A stretch of 64,000 nt of DNA from Pseudaeromonas sharmana (GCF_042649925.1 NZ_JBHSAF010000001.1:248001-312000); one strand, 5' to 3'; counted from the first letter of the stretch, positions 1 to 8,741 are shown. The notes: generated by a model from the letters alone, not told the origin. Numbers and translations: made by a program.

Positions 1-448
1 ACCAGGGGAAACCGGTCAGCACATGGCCCAGCGCCCAGTCGGAGAGCAACCACAGCGCTGGCAGCGCCAGCAGGTGGCGCACTGCGCCGCCACGCGGGAA
101 GTAACGCCCCAGCAGGTAGCAGGCCAGGGTCGGGTAGAGTGCCAGATAGGCAGCCAGTCCGCCGACCAGCAGGAAGGCTACCGCCAGTGGTATGCCGCCA
201 AAGGCGGTCATGCTGACATGGATCCACCATAGCCCCGGCATGTTAAGGCCAAATGCCCAGCTAAAGCCGAGCAAGGCACTGCGGCGTGGCGTCTGCTCCT
301 GCAACAGCCAGTACAACAGCAACAGGCTTGGCAGTACCAGGGGCCAAAGCCCCCAAGGCGCGAAAGCGGGGACGGCCAGGGCGCCGGCAAGCAAGGCCAG
401 CACAGGGGCACGCCAGCCTGAGGTTAAGGAGTGTAACCGCGTCAACAT
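1..448 (-). CDS. lnt: Apolipoprotein N-acyltransferase, N-terminal part (cut by window edge)
   Basis: Lnt adds the third acyl chain to the N-terminal cysteine of lipoproteins in the inner membrane. The frame opens at an ATG ending at 448, preceded on the minus strand by AGGAAATC, and stays open to the window edge, giving about 149 residues. The translation is strongly hydrophobic. It contains the family-typical stretches APWGLWPL, GLWWIHVSM and GFPW, which belong to the N-terminal membrane domain. The catalytic nitrilase domain would lie outside the window. It follows corC on the same strand with a gap of about 50 bases, the same order as the Escherichia coli ybeZ-ybeY-ybeX-lnt operon, so co-transcription is likely. 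Confidence 0.93.
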   Translation of the reverse strand, partial: MLTRLHSLTSGWRAPVLALLAGALAVPAFAPWGLWPLVLPSLLLLYWLLQEQTPRRSALLGFSWAFGLNMPGLWWIHVSMTAFGGIPLAVAFLLVGGLAAYLALYPTLACYLLGRYFPRGGAVRHLLALPALWLLSDWALGHVLTGFPW

Positions 449-496
449 CTTGATTTCCTGATAAACGGGCATCGGGACGACGACACCCGGTAAAGA

Positions 497-1384
497 TTAG
501 TCGTCAGCCGGCGTTTCGCCTTCGGCCTCGTGGGTCTGGGGAATGCGTACCTGCAACTGCAGTAGGCGGCGGCGGTCGGCATGCAGCACCTTGAAGCTGA
601 AACCTGCCAGGGTCACGGCCTCGCCCTTCTTCGGCAGGTGACCAAAGGCATGCATGATCAAGCCACCGACAGTATCGACCTCATCGTCGCTGAAACTGGC
701 ATCGAAGAAGTCATTGAACTCCTCGATGGGTGTCAGGCCATGGACGGCGAATACGCTCTTGCTGAGGCGCCGGATCTGCTCCGGCTCCTCACCGGCATCG
801 TATTCGTCCTCGATCTCGCCGACGATCAACTCCAGGATATCCTCAATGGTGACGAGGCCGGAGACACCGCCAAACTCGTCGACGACGATGGCCATGTGAT
901 AACGCTGCTGCTGGAACTCCTTGAGCAACCGGTCGACGCGCTTGCTCTCCGGGACCACGACCGCCGGACGCAAGATCTTGTCGAAGGCAAACGGATCATC
1001 GGTCAGGCCAAAGGCAAATTGCAGCAGATCCTTGGCCAGCAGTATCCCTTCGACGTGGTCCTTGTCCTCGTTGATCACCGGGAAGCGCGAGTGCGCAGAG
1101 TCGATGATGATCGGCAGGAAGGTCTCCACCGGCTGGTTACGGCGGATGGTCACCATCTGCGAGCGCGGGATCATGATGTCGCGCACGCGCAACTCGGCGA
1201 TCTCGAGCACCCCCTCGATCATCTCCTTGGTGTCCTCGTCGATGACGTCGCGCTCTTCGGCATCCTGAATCACCTCGGCCAGTTCATGACGATCCTTGGG
1301 TTCGCCCTGAAACAGGTGGCTGAGGCGTTCCAGCCAGTTCTTGCGTGCATTGGGGTTGGGGGACTGACTCTGTTCGTCACTCAT
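497..1384 (-). CDS. corC: CorC/YbeX family CBS-domain protein
   Basis: A 295-residue protein of the CorC (YbeX) family, linked by the family to magnesium and cobalt efflux and, in E. coli, to ribosome-related phenotypes. A charged N-terminal segment is followed by two CBS domains, roughly residues 68-130 and 133-192 (the first opens with RDIMIPRSQM), and a CorC_HlyC transporter-associated domain at about 205-283. There is no membrane domain, which is normal for the short form. It lies between ybeY (17 bases upstream) and lnt on the same strand, so it is probably part of one operon. The biochemical role of the family is not settled. Confidence 0.93.
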   Translation of the reverse strand: MSDEQSQSPNPNARKNWLERLSHLFQGEPKDRHELAEVIQDAEERDVIDEDTKEMIEGVLEIAELRVRDIMIPRSQMVTIRRNQPVETFLPIIIDSAHSRFPVINEDKDHVEGILLAKDLLQFAFGLTDDPFAFDKILRPAVVVPESKRVDRLLKEFQQQRYHMAIVVDEFGGVSGLVTIEDILELIVGEIEDEYDAGEEPEQIRRLSKSVFAVHGLTPIEEFNDFFDASFSDDEVDTVGGLIMHAFGHLPKKGEAVTLAGFSFKVLHADRRRLLQLQVRIPQTHEAEGETPADD

Positions 1385-1401
1385 GGTGCTGTGGTTTGTC
1401 C

Positions 1402-1866
1402 TCAGATCTCATCATCCTGATATGGATTGGCGTAGCCCAGAGCGGCCAGAAACTCGATCTCCAGCGCCTCCATCTCTTCGGCTTCGTCATCCTCAATATG
1501 GTCATACCCTAACAAATGCAAGCTGCCATGCACAACCATATGCGCCCAGTGCGCCAGTAACGGCTTGTTTTGCTCCTGTGCCTCCTGTTCCACTACCTGA
1601 CGGCAGATCACCAGATCGCCCAGCAGCGGCAGTTCGACACCGGGGGGGCACTCGAACGGAAATGACAGCACATTGGTCGGCTTGTCCTTGCCACGGTAGG
1701 TCTGGTTCAGCTGATGGCTCTCGGCGCTGTCGACGACGCGCACCGTAACTTCGGCCTCTTGCTGGAACGGCAAAATCGCCGCGTCCAGCCAGCGCTGGAA
1801 GTCGGCTTCCGCCGGCAGGCCGGCGCTGTCAGCGCAGGCCAGTTGCAGATCGAGGGTGACGCTCAT
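1402..1866 (-). CDS. ybeY: Endoribonuclease YbeY
   Basis: A 154-residue YbeY metalloendoribonuclease, which acts in 16S rRNA 3'-end maturation and ribosome quality control. The zinc motif H-x3-H-x5-H is present as H113, H117 and H123 within HGSLHLLGYDH. The conserved NVLSFP stretch is at about residues 65-70. Length is normal for the family. Its ATG overlaps the ybeZ stop as ATGA (1863-1866), which points to translational coupling with the upstream PhoH-type ATPase, its usual operon partner. Confidence 0.96.
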   Translation of the reverse strand: MSVTLDLQLACADSAGLPAEADFQRWLDAAILPFQQEAEVTVRVVDSAESHQLNQTYRGKDKPTNVLSFPFECPPGVELPLLGDLVICRQVVEQEAQEQNKPLLAHWAHMVVHGSLHLLGYDHIEDDEAEEMEALEIEFLAALGYANPYQDDEI

Positions 1867-2930
1867 GCCGGGTTCTCCGTAGTAGGGGCTGTTGCATTGG
1901 TGCGGCGGGGATCGTCGCGGCGTTGCTGTTCATCAAACGCCTCGTAAGCCTGCACTATGCGTGCGACAACCGGATGACGCACCACGTCGCCGGCCTGGAA
2001 AAAGTTAAACGACAGTCCTTCGACCTGGCCGAGAACCTCGATGGCATGGCGCAGACCGGATTTTTGCTGCCGCGGCAGGTCGATCTGGGTGATGTCACCG
2101 GTGACCACCGCCTTGGAGTTGAAGCCGATGCGGGTCAGGAACATCTTCATCTGTTCGACCGTGGTGTTCTGCCCTTCATCGAGGATGATGAAGGCATCGT
2201 TCAGCGTGCGGCCGCGCATATAGGCCAGCGGCGCTATCTCGATCACCTGACGTTCAATCAGCTTCTCGACGCGCTCGAAACCCAGCATCTCGAACAGGGC
2301 GTCATACAGCGGGCGCAGGTACGGGTCGACTTTCTGTGACAGATCACCGGGCAGGAAGCCGAGCTTCTCGCCCGCCTCGACTGCTGGACGGGTCAGCAGG
2401 ATACGGCGGACTTCCTGACGCTCCAGCGCATCGACGGCCGCGGCGACGGCGAGATACGTCTTGCCGGTGCCGGCCGGACCAATACCGAAGGTGATGTCGT
2501 GGCTGATGATGTTAGCGATGTATTGGCCCTGATTCGGCGTGCGCGGTTTGACCATGCCGCGCTTGGTCTTGATGTTGACCTCCTTGCCGTGGGGAATGGC
2601 ATAGGGGGTGTCAATCTGACTCTCTTCATCCTGCTCCAGCGCCCGGCATTGCGTGATCGCCAGATGCACCTGATCCGGTGTCAAATCGACTAGCTTCTGG
2701 CCGCGGGTCGGTTGGGTCTCGACGTATAACTGACGCAGCAGATCGCGCACCGTTTCGGCTTGGGCGCTGTTACCGTGGATCTGGAAGTGATGATTGCGAT
2801 AGTTGATTTCCACGCCGAGACGGCGCTCGATCTGTTTGATGTTGTCATCAAACGGACCGCACAGGCTGGCCAGACGCTGACTGTCGGCCGGTTCAAGGTG
2901 CAGATCGAGGGTAGTGATATGTCGGCTCAA
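1863..2930 (-). CDS. ybeZ: PhoH-like ATPase YbeZ
   Basis: A 355-residue PhoH-family protein. The Walker A motif GPAGTGKT is at residues 151-158 and the Walker B motif FIILDE is at about 247-252. The N-terminal third is the YbeZ-specific extension. The family is believed to work with YbeY in RNA metabolism, which fits the four-base overlap with ybeY. It sits about 40 bases downstream of miaB on the same strand, as in E. coli. Confidence 0.94.
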   Translation of the reverse strand: MSRHITTLDLHLEPADSQRLASLCGPFDDNIKQIERRLGVEINYRNHHFQIHGNSAQAETVRDLLRQLYVETQPTRGQKLVDLTPDQVHLAITQCRALEQDEESQIDTPYAIPHGKEVNIKTKRGMVKPRTPNQGQYIANIISHDITFGIGPAGTGKTYLAVAAAVDALERQEVRRILLTRPAVEAGEKLGFLPGDLSQKVDPYLRPLYDALFEMLGFERVEKLIERQVIEIAPLAYMRGRTLNDAFIILDEGQNTTVEQMKMFLTRIGFNSKAVVTGDITQIDLPRQQKSGLRHAIEVLGQVEGLSFNFFQAGDVVRHPVVARIVQAYEAFDEQQRRDDPRRTNATAPTTENPA

Positions 2931-2971
2931 AGTATCCTCACACGCGGGCCGGCGGGCGGCCCGCTGTTCAA

Positions 2972-4405
2972 TCAGGGACGGAAGGTGGCAACACCGAGCT
3001 CATCGGCCACCCCATCGGGGCGACGGGCCAGGATCTCGCTGGGGCGCACGCTCTGGCGCAGATCCATCTCGGCCTCGGTGCGTACCAGCTTGCCACGCAG
3101 CGAGTGCGGCAGCACTTCGGTGATCTCGACATCGACAAACTGGCCAATCAGGCGCGCATCGCCGGCGAAGTTGACGACGCGGTTATTCTCGGTACGGCCG
3201 CGCAGCTGCAGCAGATCCTGCTTCGACGGCCCCTCGACCAGAATGCGCTGGACGCTGCCAAACATCTCGCGGCTGTATTGCATCGCCTGGTTATTGATCA
3301 CCTGCTGCAGGTGATACAGGCGTTGCTTCTTCACCTCCATCGGTGTCTCGTCCGGCATGTCGGCGGCCGGGGTGCCCGGGCGTGGACTGAAGATGAAGCT
3401 GAAGCTCATGTCGAATTTCACCTCGTCGATCAGCTTCATCGTGCGTTCGAAGTCATCGTCGGTTTCGCCTGGGAAGCCGACGATAAAGTCCGAGCTGATG
3501 GTGATGTCCGGACGTGCGGCCCGCAGTTTGCGGATCTTCGACTTGTACTCCAGTGCCGTATGCGGCCGCTTCATCATCGTCAGGATGCGATCCGACCCGC
3601 TTTGCACCGGCAGGTGCAGGAAGCTGACCAGCTCGGGGGTGTCCTTGTACACCTCGATGATGTCGTCGGTGAACTCAATCGGATGGCTGGTGGTGTAACG
3701 AATACGGTCGATGCCGTCGATGGCCGCGACCAGACGCAATAACTGGGCGAAGCTGCAGATGTCGCCATCATGGCTCGGCCCGCGGTAGGCATTGACGTTC
3801 TGCCCCAACAGATTGACTTCGCGTACGCCCTGTTCGGCGAGCTGGGCGATTTCGAACAGCACGTCATCCAGCGGGCGGCTGACCTCTTCACCACGGGTGT
3901 AGGGGACCACGCAGTAGGTGCAGTACTTGGAACAGCCTTCCATGATCGAGACGTAGGCGGTCGGCCCTTCGGCACGGGGCTCGGGCAGGGCATCGAACTT
4001 TTCGATCTCCGGGAAGGAGACGTCCACCTGGGCACCGTGTCCGCCCTGTACTTGCTTGATCATCTCTGGCAGACGATGCAGGGTCTGCGGGCCGAAGACG
4101 ATATCAACCTGCGGTGCGCGTTCGCGGATGGCATCGCCCTCCTGCGAGGCGACACAACCGCCGACGGCGATCACCAGATTCGGGTTCTGCTTCTTCAGCT
4201 CTTTCCAGCGCCCCAGCTGATGGAACAGTTTCTCCTGCGCCTTCTCGCGGATGGAGCAGGTGTTCAACACCAGCACGTCGGCCTCATCGGCCTCTTCGGT
4301 TGTCGCGTAGCCCTGGGCCGCGCCCAGCAGATCGGCCATCTTTGACGAGTCATACTCGTTCATCTGACAGCCCCAGGTCTTGATATGCAGTTTTTTCTGG
4401 CTCAT
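2972..4405 (-). CDS. miaB: tRNA-2-methylthio-N6-dimethylallyladenosine synthase MiaB
   Basis: A radical-SAM methylthiotransferase that converts i6A37 to ms2i6A37 in tRNAs reading UNN codons. The first iron-sulfur site is C13 (TWGCQMNEYDS), C50 (NTCSIREKA) and C84 (GGCVASQEG). The radical-SAM cluster CSKYCTYC supplies C158, C162 and C165, and a TRAM domain closes the 477-residue protein. The frame is open for 48 codons further upstream, but the family N-terminus MSQKKLHIKTWGC starts at 4405, so the later ATG was chosen. It is divergent from ubiF and heads the ybeZ-ybeY-corC-lnt series. Confidence 0.97.
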   Translation of the reverse strand: MSQKKLHIKTWGCQMNEYDSSKMADLLGAAQGYATTEEADEADVLVLNTCSIREKAQEKLFHQLGRWKELKKQNPNLVIAVGGCVASQEGDAIRERAPQVDIVFGPQTLHRLPEMIKQVQGGHGAQVDVSFPEIEKFDALPEPRAEGPTAYVSIMEGCSKYCTYCVVPYTRGEEVSRPLDDVLFEIAQLAEQGVREVNLLGQNVNAYRGPSHDGDICSFAQLLRLVAAIDGIDRIRYTTSHPIEFTDDIIEVYKDTPELVSFLHLPVQSGSDRILTMMKRPHTALEYKSKIRKLRAARPDITISSDFIVGFPGETDDDFERTMKLIDEVKFDMSFSFIFSPRPGTPAADMPDETPMEVKKQRLYHLQQVINNQAMQYSREMFGSVQRILVEGPSKQDLLQLRGRTENNRVVNFAGDARLIGQFVDVEITEVLPHSLRGKLVRTEAEMDLRQSVRPSEILARRPDGVADELGVATFRP

Positions 4406-4629
4406 GGCGATGTGTTCTGTGCCTTGCTGATGGTGTACGAAAGACGGGCGCGAGCCCTTTGGACCGCGTATTCTACCCCCTCGCCACCGTGCTGACCAGA
4501 TTGCCACCACCGCGCAGTTTGTAAGGGTTTCCCGCTGCCGACTGCGCATCAGGGCTGCAACCTGCGGCCGGCCTCGCTAGAATGGCCGCTCATCGCCATT
4601 GATACCGTTATTTGCCGTGGAGCCCCGAG

Positions 4630-5826
4630 ATGTCCGTTGCTGCCGATCCCCAGGTTGTTGCTCACTATGATGTGTTGATCGTCGGCGGTGGCATGGTCGG
4701 TGCCGCCGCCGCCTGCCTGCTGGGCCAGGCCGGGCTGTCGGTGCTGCTGCTGGAGCAACAGGCCCCGCGCCCCTTTGCCACGGATCAGCCGCTGGATCGC
4801 CGGGTCTCGGCTATAAGCCCGGCCTCGGTTGCGCTGATTCAGGCCTGTGGTGCCTGGCCGGCGCTGCAGGCGATGCGGCTGCGCGCCTACCGCCGTCTCG
4901 AGACCTGGGAGCTGGAAGGGCACGAGACCCGCTTCAGCGCCGCCGAGCTGGGGGTCGATGTGCTGGGGTTCATCGTCGAGAATCGCCTGATCCAGCTGGC
5001 CCTGTGGCAGCAGTTGCAGACCTTGCCGAATGTCGAATTCAGTATTGGTAGCCAGTGGCAGCAGCTGGAGTCCACCCCTGAGCAGGCTGTACTGACACTG
5101 GCCGATGGCCGGCGCGTTGCGGCGCGACTGCTGTTGGGGGCTGACGGCGCTCACTCCCGGGTACGCCAGCAGGCCGGGATTGGCGTGACGCAGTGGGATT
5201 ACCGCCAGGCGTGCCTGCTGGTGAATGTCGAACTCGAAGACGAGGCGCCGGAGATCACCTGGCAGCAATTTCACCCTGGCGGGCCTCGCGCCTTTTTGCC
5301 GCTGGCCGGTCGCCATGCGTCATTGGTCTGGTATGACACGCCTGAGCGGGTGGCTGAATTACGGGCGTTGCCTCCGGCGGCACTGCTGGCGGCCATCCGG
5401 CACCATTTTCCGGCACGTTTGCCGGCATGCCAGGTCCAGGGCGCAGACAGTTTTGCGCTGACCCGGCGCCATGCCCAGCGTTATGTTGCCGACCGGGTAG
5501 TGCTGCTCGGTGATGCCGCCCATACCATACACCCGCTGGCGGGGCAGGGGGTCAATCTGGGTTTCAAGGATGTCGAACTGTTATGTCAGCTGATCGTGAG
5601 CGCCCGTCAGGCGGGTGAGGCGTGGGATGCCCCGGCACTGCTGGCGCGTTACCAACGCCAACGCCAGCGCGACAACCTGCTGATGCAGACGGCAATGGAT
5701 GCGTTTTATTTGGCATTCAGCAACTCGCTCCCGCCATTGCGACTGCTGCGTAACGCCGGCTTGCTGCTGGCGGATCGTGCCGGCCCGCTTAAACGTCGCG
5801 CGCTGCGCTATGCGCTCGGGCTCTAA
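4630..5826 (+). CDS. ubiF: UbiF-type FAD-dependent ubiquinone hydroxylase
   Basis: A 398-residue flavoprotein hydroxylase of the UbiH/UbiF/VisC/COQ6 family. The FAD-binding GGGMVG is at residues 19-24 and the second FAD motif GDAAHTIHPLAGQGVNLG is near residue 300. UbiF hydroxylates the demethoxyubiquinone ring late in ubiquinone synthesis. Assignment to UbiF rather than UbiH rests on position: it is divergent from miaB and beside the Gln/Met tRNA array, as in E. coli. The ATG at 4630 follows GGAG at 4619-4622 with good spacing and was preferred to an in-frame ATG at 4612 that lacks a ribosome site. Confidence 0.88.
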   Translation: MSVAADPQVVAHYDVLIVGGGMVGAAAACLLGQAGLSVLLLEQQAPRPFATDQPLDRRVSAISPASVALIQACGAWPALQAMRLRAYRRLETWELEGHETRFSAAELGVDVLGFIVENRLIQLALWQQLQTLPNVEFSIGSQWQQLESTPEQAVLTLADGRRVAARLLLGADGAHSRVRQQAGIGVTQWDYRQACLLVNVELEDEAPEITWQQFHPGGPRAFLPLAGRHASLVWYDTPERVAELRALPPAALLAAIRHHFPARLPACQVQGADSFALTRRHAQRYVADRVVLLGDAAHTIHPLAGQGVNLGFKDVELLCQLIVSARQAGEAWDAPALLARYQRQRQRDNLLMQTAMDAFYLAFSNSLPPLRLLRNAGLLLADRAGPLKRRALRYALGL

Positions 5827-5934
5827 GCCTGGGCATGCTGCCGACGCTGCACCGTAATGGCGTTGTCAAGACTAAGGTGTCGCGATGGTGTGATGGAACA
5901 AGGATAAACTGGAATGTGAACATCAAGAGGGGAA

Positions 5935-6011
5935 TGGTGGCTATGACGGGATTCGAACCTGTGACCCCCGCATTATGAGTGCGATGCTCTAACCAGCTGA
6001 GCTACATAGCC
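5935..6011 (-). tRNA. tRNA-Met (CAT), elongator type
   Basis: A 77-base cloverleaf with encoded CCA (TGG at 5935-5937 on the plus strand). The acceptor stem pairs GGCTATG with CATAGCC, the T-arm contains GGTTCGAATCC, and the anticodon loop is CTCATAA. The sequence resembles E. coli metT/metU elongator tRNA and lacks initiator features. It is the last gene of the array in the direction of transcription. Confidence 0.97.
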
Positions 6012-6073
6012 ATTTGAAGCGAGCGTTTCCAATGATACCGGCATCAACCGTATCATCCATCACCCTTAAGGTA

Positions 6074-6148
6074 TGGCTGGGGTGCTAGGATTCGAACCTA
6101 GGTATGGCGGGATCAAAACCCGCTGCCTTACCGCTTGGCGACACCCCA
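6074..6148 (-). tRNA. tRNA-Gln (TTG)
   Basis: A 75-base cloverleaf with encoded CCA. The acceptor stem pairs TGGGGTG with CACCCCA, the T-arm is GGTTCGAATCC, and the anticodon loop is TTTTGAT, giving TTG. The acceptor stem beginning U-G is typical of glutamine tRNAs. One of four near-identical copies in the array. Confidence 0.97.
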
Positions 6149-6152
6149 AAAA

Positions 6153-6229
6153 TGGTGGCTATGACGGGATTCGAACCTGTGACCCCCGCATTATGAGTGC
6201 GATGCTCTAACCAGCTGAGCTACATAGCC
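6153..6229 (-). tRNA. tRNA-Met (CAT), elongator type
   Basis: A 77-base copy of the elongator tRNA-Met, identical by eye to the one at 5935-6011, with encoded CCA and anticodon CAT. It lies four bases from the neighbouring tRNA-Gln, so the pair is processed from one transcript. Confidence 0.97.
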
Positions 6230-6291
6230 ATTTGAAGCAAGTGTTTTCAATGATGCTGAAATAAAGCGTCTCTTCCATCACCATTAAAATA

Positions 6292-6366
6292 TGGCTGGGG
6301 TGCTAGGATTCGAACCTAGGTATGGCGGGATCAAAACCCGCTGCCTTACCGCTTGGCGACACCCCA
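6292..6366 (-). tRNA. tRNA-Gln (TTG)
   Basis: A 75-base tRNA-Gln with anticodon TTG and encoded CCA, matching the other copies of the array in every arm. Confidence 0.97.
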
Positions 6367-6408
6367 TCCGGGGCAGTTTCCTGAATCTGGCCGTTCTCAA
6401 TGAGAAGA

Positions 6409-6483
6409 TGGCTGGGGTGCTAGGATTCGAACCTAGGTATGGCGGGATCAAAACCCGCTGCCTTACCGCTTGGCGACACCCCA
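6409..6483 (-). tRNA. tRNA-Gln (TTG)
   Basis: A 75-base tRNA-Gln with anticodon TTG and encoded CCA, same sequence as its neighbours. It is separated by 42 bases from the copy at 6292-6366. Confidence 0.97.
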
Positions 6484-6545
6484 ATCGAGGATTCTGCATA
6501 CACAGCGTGTGAGAGTGGGTACATCATGCTTGTGCCACGAAACCC

Positions 6546-6606
6546 TGGTTGCTGAGTTGGGCTTGAACCCAGGCATGATGCCGGGAGCAAACTCATCATC
6601 TGCATA
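6546..6606 (-). pseudogene. Possible tRNA remnant
   Basis: Within the tRNA array, the 134-base gap between two tRNA-Gln genes holds a tRNA-like 3' end on the minus strand. A TGGG-TTCAAG-CCCA T-arm-like hairpin is followed by CTCAGCAA and an encoded CCA. No matching 5' acceptor strand, D-arm or anticodon arm could be drawn, so if real this is a decayed gene. E. coli has tRNA-Leu (leuW) in this array, but the remnant does not resemble it. Chance similarity cannot be excluded. Confidence 0.35.
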
Positions 6607-6617
6607 CCATTAAGTGA

Positions 6618-6692
6618 TGGCTGGGGTGCTAGGATTCGAACCTAGGTATGGCGGGATCAAAACCCGCTGCCTTACCGCTTGGCGACACCCCA
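6618..6692 (-). tRNA. tRNA-Gln (TTG)
   Basis: A 75-base tRNA-Gln with anticodon TTG and encoded CCA. It is the second gene of the array in the direction of transcription. Confidence 0.97.
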
Positions 6693-6697
6693 AATGA

Positions 6698-6774
6698 TGG
6701 TGGCTATGACGGGATTCGAACCTGTGACCCCCGCATTATGAGTGCGATGCTCTAACCAACTGAGCTACATAGCC
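6698..6774 (-). tRNA. tRNA-Met (CAT), elongator type
   Basis: A 77-base elongator tRNA-Met and the first gene of the array. It differs from the other two copies by one D-arm base visible on the plus strand (ccaactgag instead of ccagctgag). A strong promoter lies 47 bases upstream of it. Confidence 0.97.
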
Positions 6775-6820
6775 ATTACTCTTCACGTTTGAGCAGTGTC
6801 CCGCTCAACTGTGCGGGCGA

Positions 6821-6849
6821 ATTATGCGGATCTGACCCTAGGGCGTCAA
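6821..6849 (-). promoter_or_regulatory. Sigma-70 promoter of the tRNA array with GC-rich discriminator
   Basis: On the minus strand TTGACG (6844-6849) and CATAAT (6821-6826) are separated by exactly 17 bases. They are followed by the GC-rich discriminator TCGCCCGC. This combination is typical of stable-RNA promoters under stringent (ppGpp/DksA) control. The control is inferred from family knowledge. Confidence 0.8.
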
Positions 6850-6959
6850 CCCCTTTTTCCCCGCCGGTGCGCTGGCTGGCGAAGAATTGGCCGCTTGAGG
6901 CTGCCGTGATGACGAAAGCAACAGCAAGCGGCTGAAAGCGCATCACTTTATAGGCTTAT

Positions 6960-6993
6960 AAAAACAGAAACCCCTCCACGGAGGGAGGGGTTT
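6960..6993 (-). terminator. Intrinsic terminator of ychF
   Basis: AAACCCCTC (6968-6976) pairs with GAGGGGTTT (6985-6993). On the minus strand the hairpin is followed by a T-rich run (tctgttttta). It lies 15 bases beyond the ychF stop. Confidence 0.85.
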
Positions 6994-7008
6994 GCTGCGC
7001 TGTTTCAT

Positions 7009-8100
7009 TTACACGTTGAACAGGAAATTCATCACGTCGCCGTCTTTGACGATGTAATCCTTGCCTTCGGCGCGCATCTTGCCGGCTTCTTTGGCGCCTT
7101 GTTCACCCTTGTAGGCGATAAAGTCTTCAAAGGCGATGGTCTGGGCGCGGATAAAGCCCTTCTCGAAGTCGGTGTGGATCTTGCCAGCCGCTTGCGGGGC
7201 AGTGGCGCCGACCGGAATGGTCCAGGCACGGACTTCCTTGACCCCGGCGGTGAAGTAGGTTTGCAGGTTCAGCAGGGTGTAACCGGCGCGGATCACCCGG
7301 TTGAGGCCTGGCTCGTCCAGCCCCAATTCGGCCATGAACTCCTGGCGGTCTTCCTCTTCCATGCCGGCCAAATCGGATTCGATGGCGGCGCAAACTGGCA
7401 CGACCACAGAGCCTTCCTGTTCGGCGATGGCCCGGACCTGATCCAGATAGGGGTTATTCTCGAAGCCATCTTCGGCCACGTTGGCGATGTACATGGTCGG
7501 CTTCAGCGTCAGGAAGCTCAGGTAGCGGATGGCGGCCTTCTCTTCAGCAGTGAGCTCAAGGGTGCGCAGCATGCCGGCCTCGGAGAGGAGCGGCAGACAC
7601 TTCTCGAGGGTGGCCAGCTCCAGCTTGGCATCCTTGTCACCGCCCTTGGCCTTTTTCTGGACGCGCTGGATGGCGCGCTCGCAGGTATCGAGGTCGGCCA
7701 ATGCCAGCTCGGTATTGATGATCTCGATATCCTCGGCCGGATTGACCTTGCCAGCCACGTGGATGATGTTTTCGTCCTCGAAGCAGCGCACCACGTGGCC
7801 GATGGCTTCGGTTTCACGGATGTTGGTCAGGAACTGGTTGCCCAGACCTTCACCCTTGGACGCGCCTTTGACCAGGCCGGCGATGTCGACAAATTCCATC
7901 GTCGTTGGCACCACGCGCTGCGGCTTGATGATCTCGGCCAGCGCATCGAGGCGCGGATCCGGCATCGGTACCACACCGGTATTCGGCTCTATGGTACAGA
8001 ACGGGAAGTTGGCCGCTTCGATGCCGGCTTTGGTCAGGGCGTTGAACAGGGTGGATTTACCGACGTTCGGCAGGCCCACTATACCGCATTTGAAACCCAT
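7009..8100 (-). CDS. ychF: Redox-regulated ATPase YchF (Obg-family)
   Basis: A 363-residue P-loop protein of the Obg/YchF group, which binds ATP in preference to GTP and associates with ribosomes. The P-loop GLPNVGKST is at residues 9-17 and the switch-II DIAGLVKGASKGEG follows near residue 72. A C-terminal TGS domain ends with the conserved GDVMNFLFNV. Length is normal. It is downstream of pth on the same strand, a very common pair, and an intrinsic terminator follows it. Confidence 0.97.
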   Translation of the reverse strand: MGFKCGIVGLPNVGKSTLFNALTKAGIEAANFPFCTIEPNTGVVPMPDPRLDALAEIIKPQRVVPTTMEFVDIAGLVKGASKGEGLGNQFLTNIRETEAIGHVVRCFEDENIIHVAGKVNPAEDIEIINTELALADLDTCERAIQRVQKKAKGGDKDAKLELATLEKCLPLLSEAGMLRTLELTAEEKAAIRYLSFLTLKPTMYIANVAEDGFENNPYLDQVRAIAEQEGSVVVPVCAAIESDLAGMEEEDRQEFMAELGLDEPGLNRVIRAGYTLLNLQTYFTAGVKEVRAWTIPVGATAPQAAGKIHTDFEKGFIRAQTIAFEDFIAYKGEQGAKEAGKMRAEGKDYIVKDGDVMNFLFNV

Positions 8101-8122
8101 GGAGGTCTCCTTCTCAGAGGTG

Positions 8123-8716
8123 TCAGGATCCGGCCTTGAACGCGTGCAGACGGTTCATGGCGCGGGTCATATCTTGTTGAAACAGAATGTCGGTGCAGCG
8201 CAGCGCCTCGTCGAGGGCGGCGTCGATGAGTTCCTGCTCCTTCTGCGGCGCTTTGGTCAGCACAAAGCCGGCGACCTGGTTCTTGTCACCGGGATGACCG
8301 ATGCCGATACGCAGACGGTGAAACTCTTTGTTATTACCCATCTTGCTGATGATGTCCTTGAGGCCGTTATGGCCGCCGTGACCGCCGCCCAGTTTGAAGC
8401 GGGCGACGCCCGGAGGCAGATCCAGCTCGTCATGGGCGACGAGGATCGATTCCACCGGGATCTGGAAAAACTTGGCTAATGCCGCGACCGCCTTGCCGCT
8501 AAGGTTCATAAAGGTGGTCGGGATCAGCAACCGCACCTCCTGTCCATGCATCAGCACGCGCGTCGTCAGACCAAAATACTTGCCATCCTCGCGTAGCATG
8601 CCATTGAAGCGGGCTGCCAGTTCAGCCACATACCAGGCGCCGGCGTTGTGTCGGGTGGCGGCATATTCAGGACCGGGATTGCCCAGGCCGACAATCAGGC
8701 GGATATCACTACTCAT
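8123..8716 (-). CDS. pth: Peptidyl-tRNA hydrolase
   Basis: A 197-residue Pth that recycles peptidyl-tRNA released from stalled ribosomes. The N-terminal VGLGNPGPEYAATRHNAG contains the catalytic H23 (equivalent to E. coli H20) and conserved N13 and N24. The substrate-binding GGGHGGHNGL is near residue 113. It is followed by ychF after 22 bases, so the two are probably one transcript. Confidence 0.97.
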   Translation of the reverse strand: MSSDIRLIVGLGNPGPEYAATRHNAGAWYVAELAARFNGMLREDGKYFGLTTRVLMHGQEVRLLIPTTFMNLSGKAVAALAKFFQIPVESILVAHDELDLPPGVARFKLGGGHGGHNGLKDIISKMGNNKEFHRLRIGIGHPGDKNQVAGFVLTKAPQKEQELIDAALDEALRCTDILFQQDMTRAMNRLHAFKAGS

Positions 8717-8741
8717 CTCACTCGCTCATTGGACCGCAAAA

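Noticed and set aside
6284..6512. Reading frames of 71-73 codons across the tRNA array
   Set aside because: They are translations of tandem tRNA genes, and the repeated peptide mirrors the repeated tRNAs.
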